Source: Chania multitudinisentens RB-25 (GTDB taxonomy: Bacteria; Pseudomonadota; Gammaproteobacteria; Enterobacterales; Enterobacteriaceae). Taken from it: DNA of 64,000 nucleotides. Positions 41,487 to 49,791 of the stretch are shown here, piece by piece. The stretch is taken from positions 372,001 to 436,000 of the forward strand of contig NZ_CP007044.2 of NCBI RefSeq assembly GCF_000520015.2. The letters are read 5' to 3'. Below the pieces are notes generated by a model, which was not told where the DNA came from, did not search any database, and was given only the letters and a program-made list of their open reading frames with translations. The position numbers and the translations under genes are program-made. Positions within the stretch are counted from its first letter, which is position 1. Every line of letters begins with the position of its first letter.

Positions 41487-41860
41487 CACATCCCCCAACG
41501 GTAACTTGTGAATTCAATCAGTAAGGCCAGGCATACCATCATCACTTCAATGCGATAAACCACACCCCGCGAGGGAGCCTGGCGCAAAAACACAGCCCGG
41601 ACACGGTGCAGCCACATAGCGGCCACAATGCCATACAGCGTTAAGCGCCACATCAACAACGGTACTCGCGCCCGCTGCAACCAGTCCATCAACACCCGTT
41701 CATTTCCGGCCAGATACACCCCGAGTGCAGTAGCAACTCCCCCCAACAGCAATATCCCTACCATCCAAAACATCATGGTGGCGACTTTACGCCACCGGCG
41801 AACCCTTATGCGATTGGAGTGATTTTCATCTTTAGAAAGGCGTTCAATCGTCATGATCAT
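41486..41860 (-). CDS. Small membrane protein of the transfer operon
   Basis: 124 residues with three hydrophobic segments (MMFWMVGILLLGGVATALGVYLAG, LMWRLTLYGIVAAMWLH, VMMVCLALLIEFTSY). Its start overlaps the upstream stop (ATGA) and its stop overlaps traG, so it is part of a tightly coupled transfer unit. MPF-G ICEs have a conserved small protein here; exact role unknown. Confidence 0.75.
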   Translation of the reverse strand: MIMTIERLSKDENHSNRIRVRRWRKVATMMFWMVGILLLGGVATALGVYLAGNERVLMDWLQRARVPLLMWRLTLYGIVAAMWLHRVRAVFLRQAPSRGVVYRIEVMMVCLALLIEFTSYRWGM

Positions 41861-43281
41861 TCTCCCGTGGGCTGACTCAGCCCCTGGATAGCACGGTCGT
41901 TTTGCTGGTTGTCCTGACGCAGACTGTTATCCACTTCACGCGCTTCCTGGCGGGTAATGGCCACCAGAATGGAGTTATTGCTGATAGACTTACGTATCTC
42001 CATCTCGTTTTTCAGCGCCAGGATTTCCCGGTCCAAAAACTCTAAGCGGCGATCAGATTCCTCCATCGCTAACGCTTGTTCTGCTGCATTAGGCTCTGAT
42101 TGTCCGACAACCAACATACGGCGCATACCTAACGCAGTCGTAATGGTATCGGCCATCGCCAGTTCCCCGGCCAGGCGTTGTACCAACGCCCCGTTGTCTG
42201 GATCATCTTTCAGTGCCTGAATCACCCCACGCGTCACGGCCAGATCGCCGGTTTTCAACGTCGCCAGATTGGTGGCATTCGGTGCCAGGTTACCGTTTAC
42301 CAGTTTGACCAGGATCTCCAGATTCTCCTGGGTGGATTTTTCCAGCATGGGAGAGAAACCTTCCCCTGGTGTAACAGTACCCGGTTCATTTTCAAGTCCA
42401 CCACTCCCACAGTCAGTTCCCTGGGCGCAGGTACGAATAGCACGATCACCCAAGACCTTGACAACCGCCTCTGCCGCTTCCGTACTGGTCTTATACTTTT
42501 GACACAATGAACCGTTACACGCAGATGAACTCACCGCAGTGTTACTGGTGACAGATTGATTATTCAGAATGTTGTAACCTGCTTTTGCCAGGTCATGTGT
42601 AGGTTTAATCGCGGCCTGTCCACTTCCACCACGCTTCTGGCCACCGACCCACTTCACGCCTTCTTTCCCTGTCGATTTCTGTTGCTGGTTGCTGGCAAGG
42701 ACAGCGTCAGAAGTACTGGAGACAATATTCTGATACTCCTCAGTGATTGCGGCCTGCGTCCATTTGTTGGAAAGAACATAATCACCCATCTTCTTCGACA
42801 TCGTCTGACAGTTAAGCTGGGCCTTGTCGAACGCGACATTGGCCTGCAGTACTCCATTGGTTAGCAGTTCATACAATCCTGGGTTCGCCCGCTGGATAAT
42901 CATCGCAGGCAGGCTGGCCACCGCGCCGGTCGCACCGTTAATCACATCGCTCATCATGCTTTTGAATCCATCGGTTGCACCGTTAAGCTGATTCTTGACC
43001 GTGGTACTCAGATCAAAATTGCCGCACATCAGGTCGTTGTTCCAACCGATCCCCAGACCGATTTTCTCCATGTTATTACTGCTCGGCGGTTGGGATATCA
43101 CCGTGCCACCGCCGATGGAATAGAACAGGTTGTCATTCACCGCCCCTTTCATTGCCTTGCCATAACCGGCATTCGCCTCCTCCGCGCTGAGATTGAACGC
43201 TGCCAACGCCGGTTGATTCAGTATCAGCAGGGCCGCACCAGAGAGCACCCCCACTTTTAAAAATGTCTTGAATACCATCAT
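41857..43281 (-). CDS. ICE conjugation protein, TIGR03755 / PFL_4711 type
   Basis: 474 residues with a signal peptide (VLSGAALLILNQPALAA). The conserved body (GGTVISQPPSSNNMEKIGLGIGWN, MCGNFDLSTTVKNQLNG) resembles TraH-like periplasmic assembly proteins of F-type systems. It is followed by a Gln-rich coiled-coil C-terminus. Exported assembly factor for the mating channel. Confidence 0.85.
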   Translation of the reverse strand: MMVFKTFLKVGVLSGAALLILNQPALAAFNLSAEEANAGYGKAMKGAVNDNLFYSIGGGTVISQPPSSNNMEKIGLGIGWNNDLMCGNFDLSTTVKNQLNGATDGFKSMMSDVINGATGAVASLPAMIIQRANPGLYELLTNGVLQANVAFDKAQLNCQTMSKKMGDYVLSNKWTQAAITEEYQNIVSSTSDAVLASNQQQKSTGKEGVKWVGGQKRGGSGQAAIKPTHDLAKAGYNILNNQSVTSNTAVSSSACNGSLCQKYKTSTEAAEAVVKVLGDRAIRTCAQGTDCGSGGLENEPGTVTPGEGFSPMLEKSTQENLEILVKLVNGNLAPNATNLATLKTGDLAVTRGVIQALKDDPDNGALVQRLAGELAMADTITTALGMRRMLVVGQSEPNAAEQALAMEESDRRLEFLDREILALKNEMEIRKSISNNSILVAITRQEAREVDNSLRQDNQQNDRAIQGLSQPTGE

Positions 43282-43296
43282 TTACACTCCCTTGAA

Positions 43297-44241
43297 TTAA
43301 AAATCAGTGCTGTAGAGGAACGTCTGCCCACGCTTCTGGCAGCAGGAATAGGGTTGCCACAGTGCCCAGGCGTAAGCACCATCGGTTGCTATCGGGTTGC
43401 TACTGTCTGGGAATACTGCACAGGAGGAAGATATTGAAGGAGCCAGACGCTGCCACTTGTGGTTCTTGGTGCCAGTGTTTTCAGTCACCGGCTCCGGGGG
43501 CCAGTAGCCTTCGCGCTTACTGGCCGTCATCGGGGTATAGACATGCACCTGGCCGGTACGGGTGATAATGTCGGCAGCGCGTTGAGCCACCACGGCAGCC
43601 GTCTTATAGTCATCCACTTGCGTCACAAACCCGCCACGGGGGTACACATTGCCCCACATATCCCCTGTTGCACCCACTTCACGCAGACCGGGGGTCAGCG
43701 CTTCAGGGTAAAGGGTTTCCGGGATACCCGTACGCCAGGCCAATGCATCCAGCGTACTGAGAAAATACGGCACCAACGCCTTGGCCGAACCAGGGCAGGT
43801 ATAACCCATTGACCCCAGAAATCGGTTGAATACCTGCGAGGTCAGCGCCGGATGCCCAATGGCATCGGCATTCTTGTAGCGCAGGTTATCTTTGCGCAGC
43901 CCCCGCTTCTGTTCGTTATTCCCGCCACCTTCCGCAACGCCCGGAATGCCGGTGCCCAGCATCGCCACTTCAGACCAGGGATTGTCCCCGGTCTGGGCAT
44001 AGCTGGAAACCACAGCATTGGGGATATAGTGTTTCACTTTGACCGATGTACGAATACTGCACCCACCCCAGCCGCAATACAGCCAGTAACAGATACCAGC
44101 AATGCGGTATTCCAGACAGGTAGGAGAGAGTGCACTGGCAATGATTTGTGCCGAGTTGATGGCACTGGCTGTAAACGGTTGTGCCGCACTGCACAACAGC
44201 AATACGGTGGCCAGACGATGGCGGTGCAGGGGGATATTCAT
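43297..44241 (-). CDS. ICE conjugation protein, TIGR03756 / PFL_4710 (TraU-like)
   Basis: 314 residues. Signal peptide (TVLLLCSAAQPFTASA), then Cys-rich region CLEYRIAGICYWLYCGWGGCSI typical of TraU-like proteins and likely disulfide-bonded. C-terminal CCQKRGQTFLYSTDF. Periplasmic factor of pilus assembly/DNA transfer. It overlaps the upstream gene stop by 4 bp. Confidence 0.87.
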   Translation of the reverse strand: MNIPLHRHRLATVLLLCSAAQPFTASAINSAQIIASALSPTCLEYRIAGICYWLYCGWGGCSIRTSVKVKHYIPNAVVSSYAQTGDNPWSEVAMLGTGIPGVAEGGGNNEQKRGLRKDNLRYKNADAIGHPALTSQVFNRFLGSMGYTCPGSAKALVPYFLSTLDALAWRTGIPETLYPEALTPGLREVGATGDMWGNVYPRGGFVTQVDDYKTAAVVAQRAADIITRTGQVHVYTPMTASKREGYWPPEPVTENTGTKNHKWQRLAPSISSSCAVFPDSSNPIATDGAYAWALWQPYSCCQKRGQTFLYSTDF

Positions 44242-44645
44242 TGCGCCCCCTTGTACTCAGCCCGTTTCGCTTCAGCCAGGGCAACGTCAGCGGTGCCGTA
44301 AACCACATAGTGGTCATCAAACACCACGGCAGGGTATTTTTTCAGCCCGAGACCGTAGGCCTGAATAACCCCCTGGTAAGCTTGTACTATCTTCTGCTCT
44401 TTCTGCTGCCAGTCCGGGGACTGCAGCATCGCTTTAGCCTGCTGCTCGGCCTGACGCGGGTCAGCCGATAACTCACCAAACACCTCGAGCTGGACTACCT
44501 CCGGGGCATCCAGGTAAACCACCTGATGCCCGGTGCCTAATCCGGTCGGGGGATGCTGACTGTCGGTGTACACCACGGTCGCAGCCTGTGCCGATACGGC
44601 AACAAAACCGATGGCCAACAGGAACACCCTGTTTCGTCTTTTCAT
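44238..44645 (-). CDS. ICE conjugation protein, TIGR03757 / PFL_4709 type
   Basis: 135 residues from ATG 44645 behind CAGGAGTGAATGTG; longer upstream frames lack a site. Signal peptide (VFLLAIGFVAVSAQAA), then TVVYTDSQHPPTG and a C-terminal PAVVFDDHYVVYGTADVALA, a thioredoxin-like/TrbC-like pattern of this family. It is the first gene of a transfer unit preceded by an ICE promoter-like element at 44700-44735. Confidence 0.82.
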   Translation of the reverse strand: MKRRNRVFLLAIGFVAVSAQAATVVYTDSQHPPTGLGTGHQVVYLDAPEVVQLEVFGELSADPRQAEQQAKAMLQSPDWQQKEQKIVQAYQGVIQAYGLGLKKYPAVVFDDHYVVYGTADVALAEAKRAEYKGAQ

Positions 44646-44699
44646 CACATTCACTCCTGTGGGATAAAACCGCAGGGTGACGTGCATTGCTGACAAAAA

Positions 44700-44735
44700 C
44701 AGCAAACAACTCGAAATGCGCAGGGAAAAAATTAG
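44700..44735 (-). promoter_or_regulatory. ICE promoter-like element ahead of the 44.6-40.0 kb transfer unit
   Basis: Minus strand AGTTGTTTGCTG core (44711 to 44700), with an AT-rich arm upstream (CTAATTTTTTCCC). The core lies 55 nt before the 44645 start. See the other four copies. Confidence 0.55.
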
Positions 44736-44808
44736 GAGGGCATGAAGAGACTACAGATGTAGAAGGACAACATAAAACAACGAGCTGACCGTTAGTCTTC
44801 CACACGCC

Positions 44809-45246
44809 TCAGCGTGACTGAGGCGTGTAGTCCACGGAAACAACCACTTCGCGGCGCGAAGGTATGATGTTCAAAAATACGGTTTCGTCGATCTGCTTCC
44901 CTTTCCAGCATTCGGCCCCAGTACTACATCCTGCTTGTCTGCTGTATCCCTGCACTGCCAGATAACCTCTCACTGCCTGCGCATCTGGGATCGGGGCATT
45001 GCGGAATGTCACCGTATAGATAACGGAACCGAGGCCATCAATGCGCGTGTAGTCAAAGGCATAGTCCTGTGATATACGCGGCATGGCTTTCAACAAGGGG
45101 GGCGTGAAATGCTCGTAAACCTGGGTATCATGTCTGGTGTACTCAGCGCTACCAGCCAGCTCCATGCTAATCACAGGCCAATACCAAGCTACGCCCGCAG
45201 CAACGGCCACAACAAAAACCAGGGTAATCCATACGAGTGCTTTCAT
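44809..45246 (-). CDS. Membrane-anchored ICE protein of unknown function (145 aa)
   Basis: ATG at 45246 overlaps the upstream stop (ATGA). An N-terminal transmembrane anchor (ALVWITLVFVVAVAAGVAWYW) is followed by a periplasmic domain with a Cys pair (RQAGCSTGAECWKG). It forms a two-gene unit with 45243-45944, between two transfer operons. No function known. Confidence 0.65.
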   Translation of the reverse strand: MKALVWITLVFVVAVAAGVAWYWPVISMELAGSAEYTRHDTQVYEHFTPPLLKAMPRISQDYAFDYTRIDGLGSVIYTVTFRNAPIPDAQAVRGYLAVQGYSRQAGCSTGAECWKGKQIDETVFLNIIPSRREVVVSVDYTPQSR

Positions 45247-45944
45247 ACGATAAGATCCTTTCTTTTGCCACCCTGTATGAAAGTCCCATTTGGCGATGCA
45301 ACAGCCACGTTCCCAGATTGCCAATCATTGTATGGCCAGATGGTCTGCATAAAGCCAGGAAGGTGCCCGAGGTACGGGCGGGTATGAGGGAAACGCTCAG
45401 GGTCAGGAAACAGGAGAGGTCGAAAGGTCTCGTTTTTCCAGACACCAATTTCGCCATAGTAATCCCAGCGTTTGAGTGCTTCGGCTTTGCTGACCGGACG
45501 CAGCATTGGGAAAGGATTGATACACTGCATCGCCCGATAGAACCCCAGCAGATCTGAGCACAGATCTTCCCCGCTAAACCCACTGTCAGTAATGAGATTA
45601 GAAGGGAATGCACCCTGAAAACCTTCAAACTTCCGGGCCATTGTCATCATCATTGCCAAAACGATTTGCTGACGTTCGGCAAATGACCGCCCTCTTCTGA
45701 TCCGCCAGGTCATGAATTTGCCAATGCGAAACAAGCCGAACGGTGACACCATCGACTGGTTGTACGACACATCGTAACGATCCGCACCGGAAGCCTCACC
45801 TTGGTTGAGTTTCCACATCAACGTGCGAACGTCGTCCCCCCTGGCGTGGCCGAGATCCACCCATCCCAACACTTCGGTGTAGACCAGCCCACGTGGAGAG
45901 GTCCACGCATCCGCACCATCAATGATTTCATGACGTTTGCTCAC
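45243..45944 (-). CDS. ICE protein of unknown function (233 aa)
   Basis: Starts MSKRHEIIDGADAWTSPRG behind GGAGGAGAAATGAAGGGTGAGCAA. It contains FGLFRIGKFMTWRIRRGRSFAERQQIVLAMMMTMARKFEGFQG and FSGEDLCSDLLGFYRAMQCINPFP, and many Trp and Tyr. I recognise no domain. Strict coupling to the membrane protein downstream suggests that they act together. Confidence 0.6.
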   Translation of the reverse strand: MSKRHEIIDGADAWTSPRGLVYTEVLGWVDLGHARGDDVRTLMWKLNQGEASGADRYDVSYNQSMVSPFGLFRIGKFMTWRIRRGRSFAERQQIVLAMMMTMARKFEGFQGAFPSNLITDSGFSGEDLCSDLLGFYRAMQCINPFPMLRPVSKAEALKRWDYYGEIGVWKNETFRPLLFPDPERFPHTRPYLGHLPGFMQTIWPYNDWQSGNVAVASPNGTFIQGGKRKDLIV

Positions 45945-46125
45945 CCTTCATTTCTCCTCCTGAGAAAAAATCCTGTACTGCCCTGACTAGCCGATGACAT
46001 TAACGTTCATGAAGAAACTGAGCAACTGTTTTATGAGTGAGGGCTGAGAACCAGCGCGATAAAAGACCACATTAAGCGGTAAAAAAATCGAACTGGCACT
46101 ACCTCAGCAGTTTCCAGAGACTGAT

Positions 46126-46161
46126 AAAAAACGGCAGGCTACCGAAAACGGTAGCCTGCCG
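46126..46161 (-). terminator. Strong intrinsic terminator after the 54.2-46.2 kb transfer operon
   Basis: Perfect 13-bp stem CGGCAGGCTACCG (46132-46144) with CGGTAGCCTGCCG (46149-46161), 4-nt loop, followed on the minus strand by TTTTTTATC. Confidence 0.92.
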
Positions 46162-46192
46162 CCAGAACAGGAGGACCAGGCATTTGTAACGG

Positions 46193-46588
46193 CTACCTGG
46201 GGACCCCCAACCGCTCCGCCAACTGTGTCACCAGGTACACAACATCAACCGCGTCAGGCAGATTGATGTACCAGCGTGGGGCCTGGGCATAATCTTGCTG
46301 TGTTGGCCAGCGTAGCGTACCGGTGATGGTCAACAGCAGGTTGACACAATCCGTCGCCCCCGCCAGTTTCACCGCCACACAATTGTGCTGCCCTACCCGA
46401 TGGGGGGAGCAGGTTATCGCAGGCACTGACGGGATACGCGCCTTGATGTGCCCACACAGTTCCGCCAACTGGGCAGCATGAACTTCACTGATACGCGGAT
46501 TCCCCTGCGGCGGTGCTTCAAACAACACGCCGTTTTCGTTACCCTCACCGGCGATAATGTCAAGCACGGTCTTTTTCAGTTGCATCAT
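46193..46588 (-). CDS. ICE transfer-operon protein of unknown function (131 aa)
   Basis: Start overlaps the stop of the VirB4-like gene (ATGA). Sequence: helical N-terminus, then CSPHRVGQHNCVAVKLAGATDCVNLLLTITGTL. No named domain. It is last gene of the operon before the terminator. A small protein in this position is common in related ICEs. Confidence 0.65.
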   Translation of the reverse strand: MMQLKKTVLDIIAGEGNENGVLFEAPPQGNPRISEVHAAQLAELCGHIKARIPSVPAITCSPHRVGQHNCVAVKLAGATDCVNLLLTITGTLRWPTQQDYAQAPRWYINLPDAVDVVYLVTQLAERLGVPR

Positions 46589-49377
46589 GCCGCCGCCTTA
46601 GCAATACCGCGAGCCACATCCAGTTGGTGCGCAATCTGTTTCGCCGCTGCCAGCTCGGTCACCCCCTGCGCCTGCATAATCGCCTTCCTGGCGGCCTTTT
46701 CCTCCTTCTCCGTCATCCCCAGCGCCAGATACAGACTCGGCGGCACCGCCCGGAACAGGGCCTCAATGCGGCTGGCCAACACCACCCCTTCGGTGTAACA
46801 GCGTGGCGTTTTGGTCGCCGACAACAGCATCGCCTTCTGCTCTGCCGTCAGCTTCTTAAAGCGGGCGATTTCTTCCACCTCCTCCGGCGGCATCACCAGG
46901 CACAGCCACCATTCAATCATGTTGAGCATCTTCTTGGATGTGCTGGGAAAATCTTCCAGGTTCTGCGTGGCGAGCCACAGCCAGGCCCCCAGTTTGCGCC
47001 ACATCTTTACGATTTTAACAACGAACGGGGCCAGCAGTGGGTTGGTCGTGATCATGTGTGCCTCATCGGTCGCAAACACGATTTCACGGTCCAGGAACTG
47101 GTCACGTTCAGCAATGTTGTTGATGGTATTCACCAGGGATGTGTAGGCCACCGCCAGGGCCGCTTCATAGCCCTCCCGCGCCAGGGTGCCCAGGTCAATC
47201 AGCGTCACATCCGCCTCGGGCCAGTTCTCACCAGGGCGGTTAAACAGTTCGCCTAGGAACCCCTGCATAAACACCCCCAGCGATTCCCCCATGTTCTGCG
47301 CACGGTTACGACGCACGTCAGGGCGTTTTTCATCGTTTGCAAACTGGTACAACGCCGCCTGCAGGTCGCCGGTGATCATCTGTCGCCCTTCGTCGTAGGC
47401 GGTTTTCGCCGCCACCAAGATGGCTTCACGCATCATGCCCCGGTCGGCCCGTTCCAGCTTGGCTTCTTCCTTGGCTTCACCACCGGTGATCATCAGTCGC
47501 GCCACAATCTCCAGCTCACCCAGGATGTCACGTTCATCATCCTCGTCCTCGTCACTGTCGTCGGTCTCAATGCGTTCACTCAGCTCTTCCTCGCTCACCG
47601 TCGCGGCAGGGGTTTCAATCAGCCGGTGCGCATCGGCGAACGGGGCCAGCGAGATACCACAACCGGGTTTGATACTGACCTTGTTCACCGTCAGCTCCAG
47701 CTCTTCACTGTAGTCGGCAAACAGGCCAAAGGAGTTACCGGCTTCGGCAATAAACAGACGGGGCCGATGGATGGCCATCAGTTGGGCAAACAGGCTGTTG
47801 AGCGTCGCAGACTTGCCGGAGCCGGTCGGGCCAAACAGCACCAAATGGGCATTCTTGGCGCGGTCCTGACTGTTGAGGGGGTCAAAGGTCAGCGGCGCTC
47901 CACCTCGGTTAAAGAAGGTAAAGCCCGGATGGCCGGTGCCGGTATCCCGGCCAAACACCGGCAGCAAGTTAGCCATGTGCTGCACAAAGGTCAGGCGGGT
48001 ATACCAGTGCTTTTTGTCGTGCATCGGGTTGAAACACATCGGCAAGGCCCGCAGATAACCGTTGAGGGGCGCAACATCGTATTCCGGTTTCACTGGCTGC
48101 AGCCCGGCGTTCAGCAACACCGCTGTCAGGTCACGCTGACGGGTATTGAGTACCTTGACCGTCGGGGCCTTCAGATAGAAGGTCATGCTGCCCCGGTACA
48201 GCTTATGCTTTTCCCCCAGATAACGCTTCGCCGTCTCCGAGTCTTCACGTACCCGCTCCGACTCGGTATTCTCGCCGATGGCATTTTTGGCCAGGTGATT
48301 AAAGCGTTCTTCCAGCACGTCCTGGGGCTGCACCACCAGGGTCAGCGAGACCACGGTGCCTTCCGGCAGCAAGTCCATCAGTGCATTGATGTTTTCCCCT
48401 TTGCGCGTCTCCCCGGTCAGGTGCCCCACGGTGGGCGCCCGGCGCAGCCGGTCAACCGTAACCGCCTTGTGAGGAAGCCCGTCAAACCACCACACGCCGC
48501 GCTCCACATCCGAACGGGGCGGCGAGAACAGCACCGTCTCGCTAAAATCATTTTCTACTGGCAACACCCCGGTATCATTATCCTGGTGCGCAGCCGTACG
48601 ATACAGCGTCTCCTTGTCTATCCAGTCCGGGTTGGGGTTGAACCAGCGTAACAGCCAGGCGTGGATTTGTTCACCGTTCTGACGCGCAGCCACCACGCCC
48701 GCCCCCGCGAGCGCAGATGACAGGCGTTCACAGACCTGGTTCAGGGCCTCTTCAGGGGGATGGGGATCACGCACTGCCGGATTGATGTAACGGTAGACCA
48801 CCATGCGGGTACGGCGCTGCTGGCCGCGCCAGGGGGCACCGGTGATGGCCTTGTCGATAAATAGCCCCTTGGGCACCGCAATCCCCCGCATATGGCGCTC
48901 CATCTCGGTGAGATAGGCTTCGGTGAATGCCGTCCCCTGTGCCCAGGGTTTGACGTAGCCGCGCAACTGGTCCAGGTATTCAGTGACATCGGTTTCATCC
49001 TGGCAGAAGAACTGAATGACCCAAGGATGGCTATCGCGCTCTTCAAAGCTGTCCTGCAGCGCATCTTCCACCACATCGCGTATCTCCTCCAGACGCTCCG
49101 GGGTGCGGCCTTCGGTGCCCACCGGCACAATTTCGAACACCGCCCCGACCGACACCCCGTCATCGAGCAGCACACACTGGCTGCGCGGCAGGTATTCAGC
49201 CCACGGCAGGTAGTCCACAAAGGTCGGGTTATTGGGGTAGAGTGCCTTTTCCTCGGCCACCGTCAGTTTGCCGGTCCGGGTTTGCGGCTCACGTACCAAT
49301 ACCGCCGTATCCTGGTCGTCTTCCACCACCGCAGGAGCCTGTTTGCCGATTTTCTTCTTGCTGAACAATGAGAACAT
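46585..49377 (-). CDS. traC: VirB4/TraC-like conjugation ATPase, TIGR03744 type
   Basis: 930 residues. Cytoplasmic AAA+ motor powering pilus assembly and substrate translocation. Walker A LVLFGPTGSGKSATLN near residue 516; Walker B IVFATDEAHMI near 767; an acidic insertion (TDDSDEDEDDERD) near 605. N-terminal VirB4-type domain about 60-400. It is the largest and most conserved MPF gene; its start overlaps the lipoprotein stop (TAATG). Confidence 0.96.
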   Translation of the reverse strand: MFSLFSKKKIGKQAPAVVEDDQDTAVLVREPQTRTGKLTVAEEKALYPNNPTFVDYLPWAEYLPRSQCVLLDDGVSVGAVFEIVPVGTEGRTPERLEEIRDVVEDALQDSFEERDSHPWVIQFFCQDETDVTEYLDQLRGYVKPWAQGTAFTEAYLTEMERHMRGIAVPKGLFIDKAITGAPWRGQQRRTRMVVYRYINPAVRDPHPPEEALNQVCERLSSALAGAGVVAARQNGEQIHAWLLRWFNPNPDWIDKETLYRTAAHQDNDTGVLPVENDFSETVLFSPPRSDVERGVWWFDGLPHKAVTVDRLRRAPTVGHLTGETRKGENINALMDLLPEGTVVSLTLVVQPQDVLEERFNHLAKNAIGENTESERVREDSETAKRYLGEKHKLYRGSMTFYLKAPTVKVLNTRQRDLTAVLLNAGLQPVKPEYDVAPLNGYLRALPMCFNPMHDKKHWYTRLTFVQHMANLLPVFGRDTGTGHPGFTFFNRGGAPLTFDPLNSQDRAKNAHLVLFGPTGSGKSATLNSLFAQLMAIHRPRLFIAEAGNSFGLFADYSEELELTVNKVSIKPGCGISLAPFADAHRLIETPAATVSEEELSERIETDDSDEDEDDERDILGELEIVARLMITGGEAKEEAKLERADRGMMREAILVAAKTAYDEGRQMITGDLQAALYQFANDEKRPDVRRNRAQNMGESLGVFMQGFLGELFNRPGENWPEADVTLIDLGTLAREGYEAALAVAYTSLVNTINNIAERDQFLDREIVFATDEAHMITTNPLLAPFVVKIVKMWRKLGAWLWLATQNLEDFPSTSKKMLNMIEWWLCLVMPPEEVEEIARFKKLTAEQKAMLLSATKTPRCYTEGVVLASRIEALFRAVPPSLYLALGMTEKEEKAARKAIMQAQGVTELAAAKQIAHQLDVARGIAKAAA

Positions 49378-49781
49378 TACAGCGCCTCCGTACGTTCACC
49401 GGGCAGGGCATACTGCACCTGGCTGTAAAACGGAAACACCGAGCTGTACCCCGGCACTGGCGCAGGGGCATTCCCGGCCATGTGCGGGTAGATGTAAATC
49501 ACCATGTCGGGATTGGGCAGGCGCGGAAACACCTGCTGGATTTCGTTTTCTGCCGTGCGGGTGTAACTCTCCTCGATGGCCTGACGTACCGCCCGGTCAT
49601 CATCCGTCAGCCCACGGCGCAATGTGGTGCGGGCCTCCGTCGCGGCCCGGGTTGATGCACCTTTGTTCTGCCACAATTCCAGCATGGTCGAATCCCCTGG
49701 CGGCAACAGTTCATCCTTGGTGGTACTGCAGCCAGTCAACATCATGGCCAAGCACAATAACGGTAAAACACGCTGTTTCAT
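49377..49781 (-). CDS. Conjugation lipoprotein, TIGR03751 (TraV-like) type
   Basis: 134 residues from ATG 49781 behind AAGGAGAGCGTG. Signal peptide LLCLAMMLTGCSTTKDELLPPGDST with LTGC lipobox. The mature part has DMVIYIYPHMAGNAPAPVPGYSSVFPFY. By position and lipid anchor it corresponds to the VirB7/TraV outer-membrane component. Longer upstream frames were discarded because they bury the signal. Confidence 0.87.
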   Translation of the reverse strand: MKQRVLPLLCLAMMLTGCSTTKDELLPPGDSTMLELWQNKGASTRAATEARTTLRRGLTDDDRAVRQAIEESYTRTAENEIQQVFPRLPNPDMVIYIYPHMAGNAPAPVPGYSSVFPFYSQVQYALPGERTEAL

Positions 49782-49791
49782 CACGCTCTCC

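Noticed and set aside
44473..44805. 110-residue minus-strand frame overlapping the PFL_4709 gene
   Set aside because: It overlaps a signal-peptide-bearing gene in another frame, is rich in Cys/Ser/Pro as shadow frames are, and covers the promoter-like element.
47626..48651. 341-residue + strand frame inside the VirB4-like gene
   Set aside because: Antisense shadow of a conserved ATPase gene in GC-rich sequence; no ribosome-binding site and no recognisable domain.
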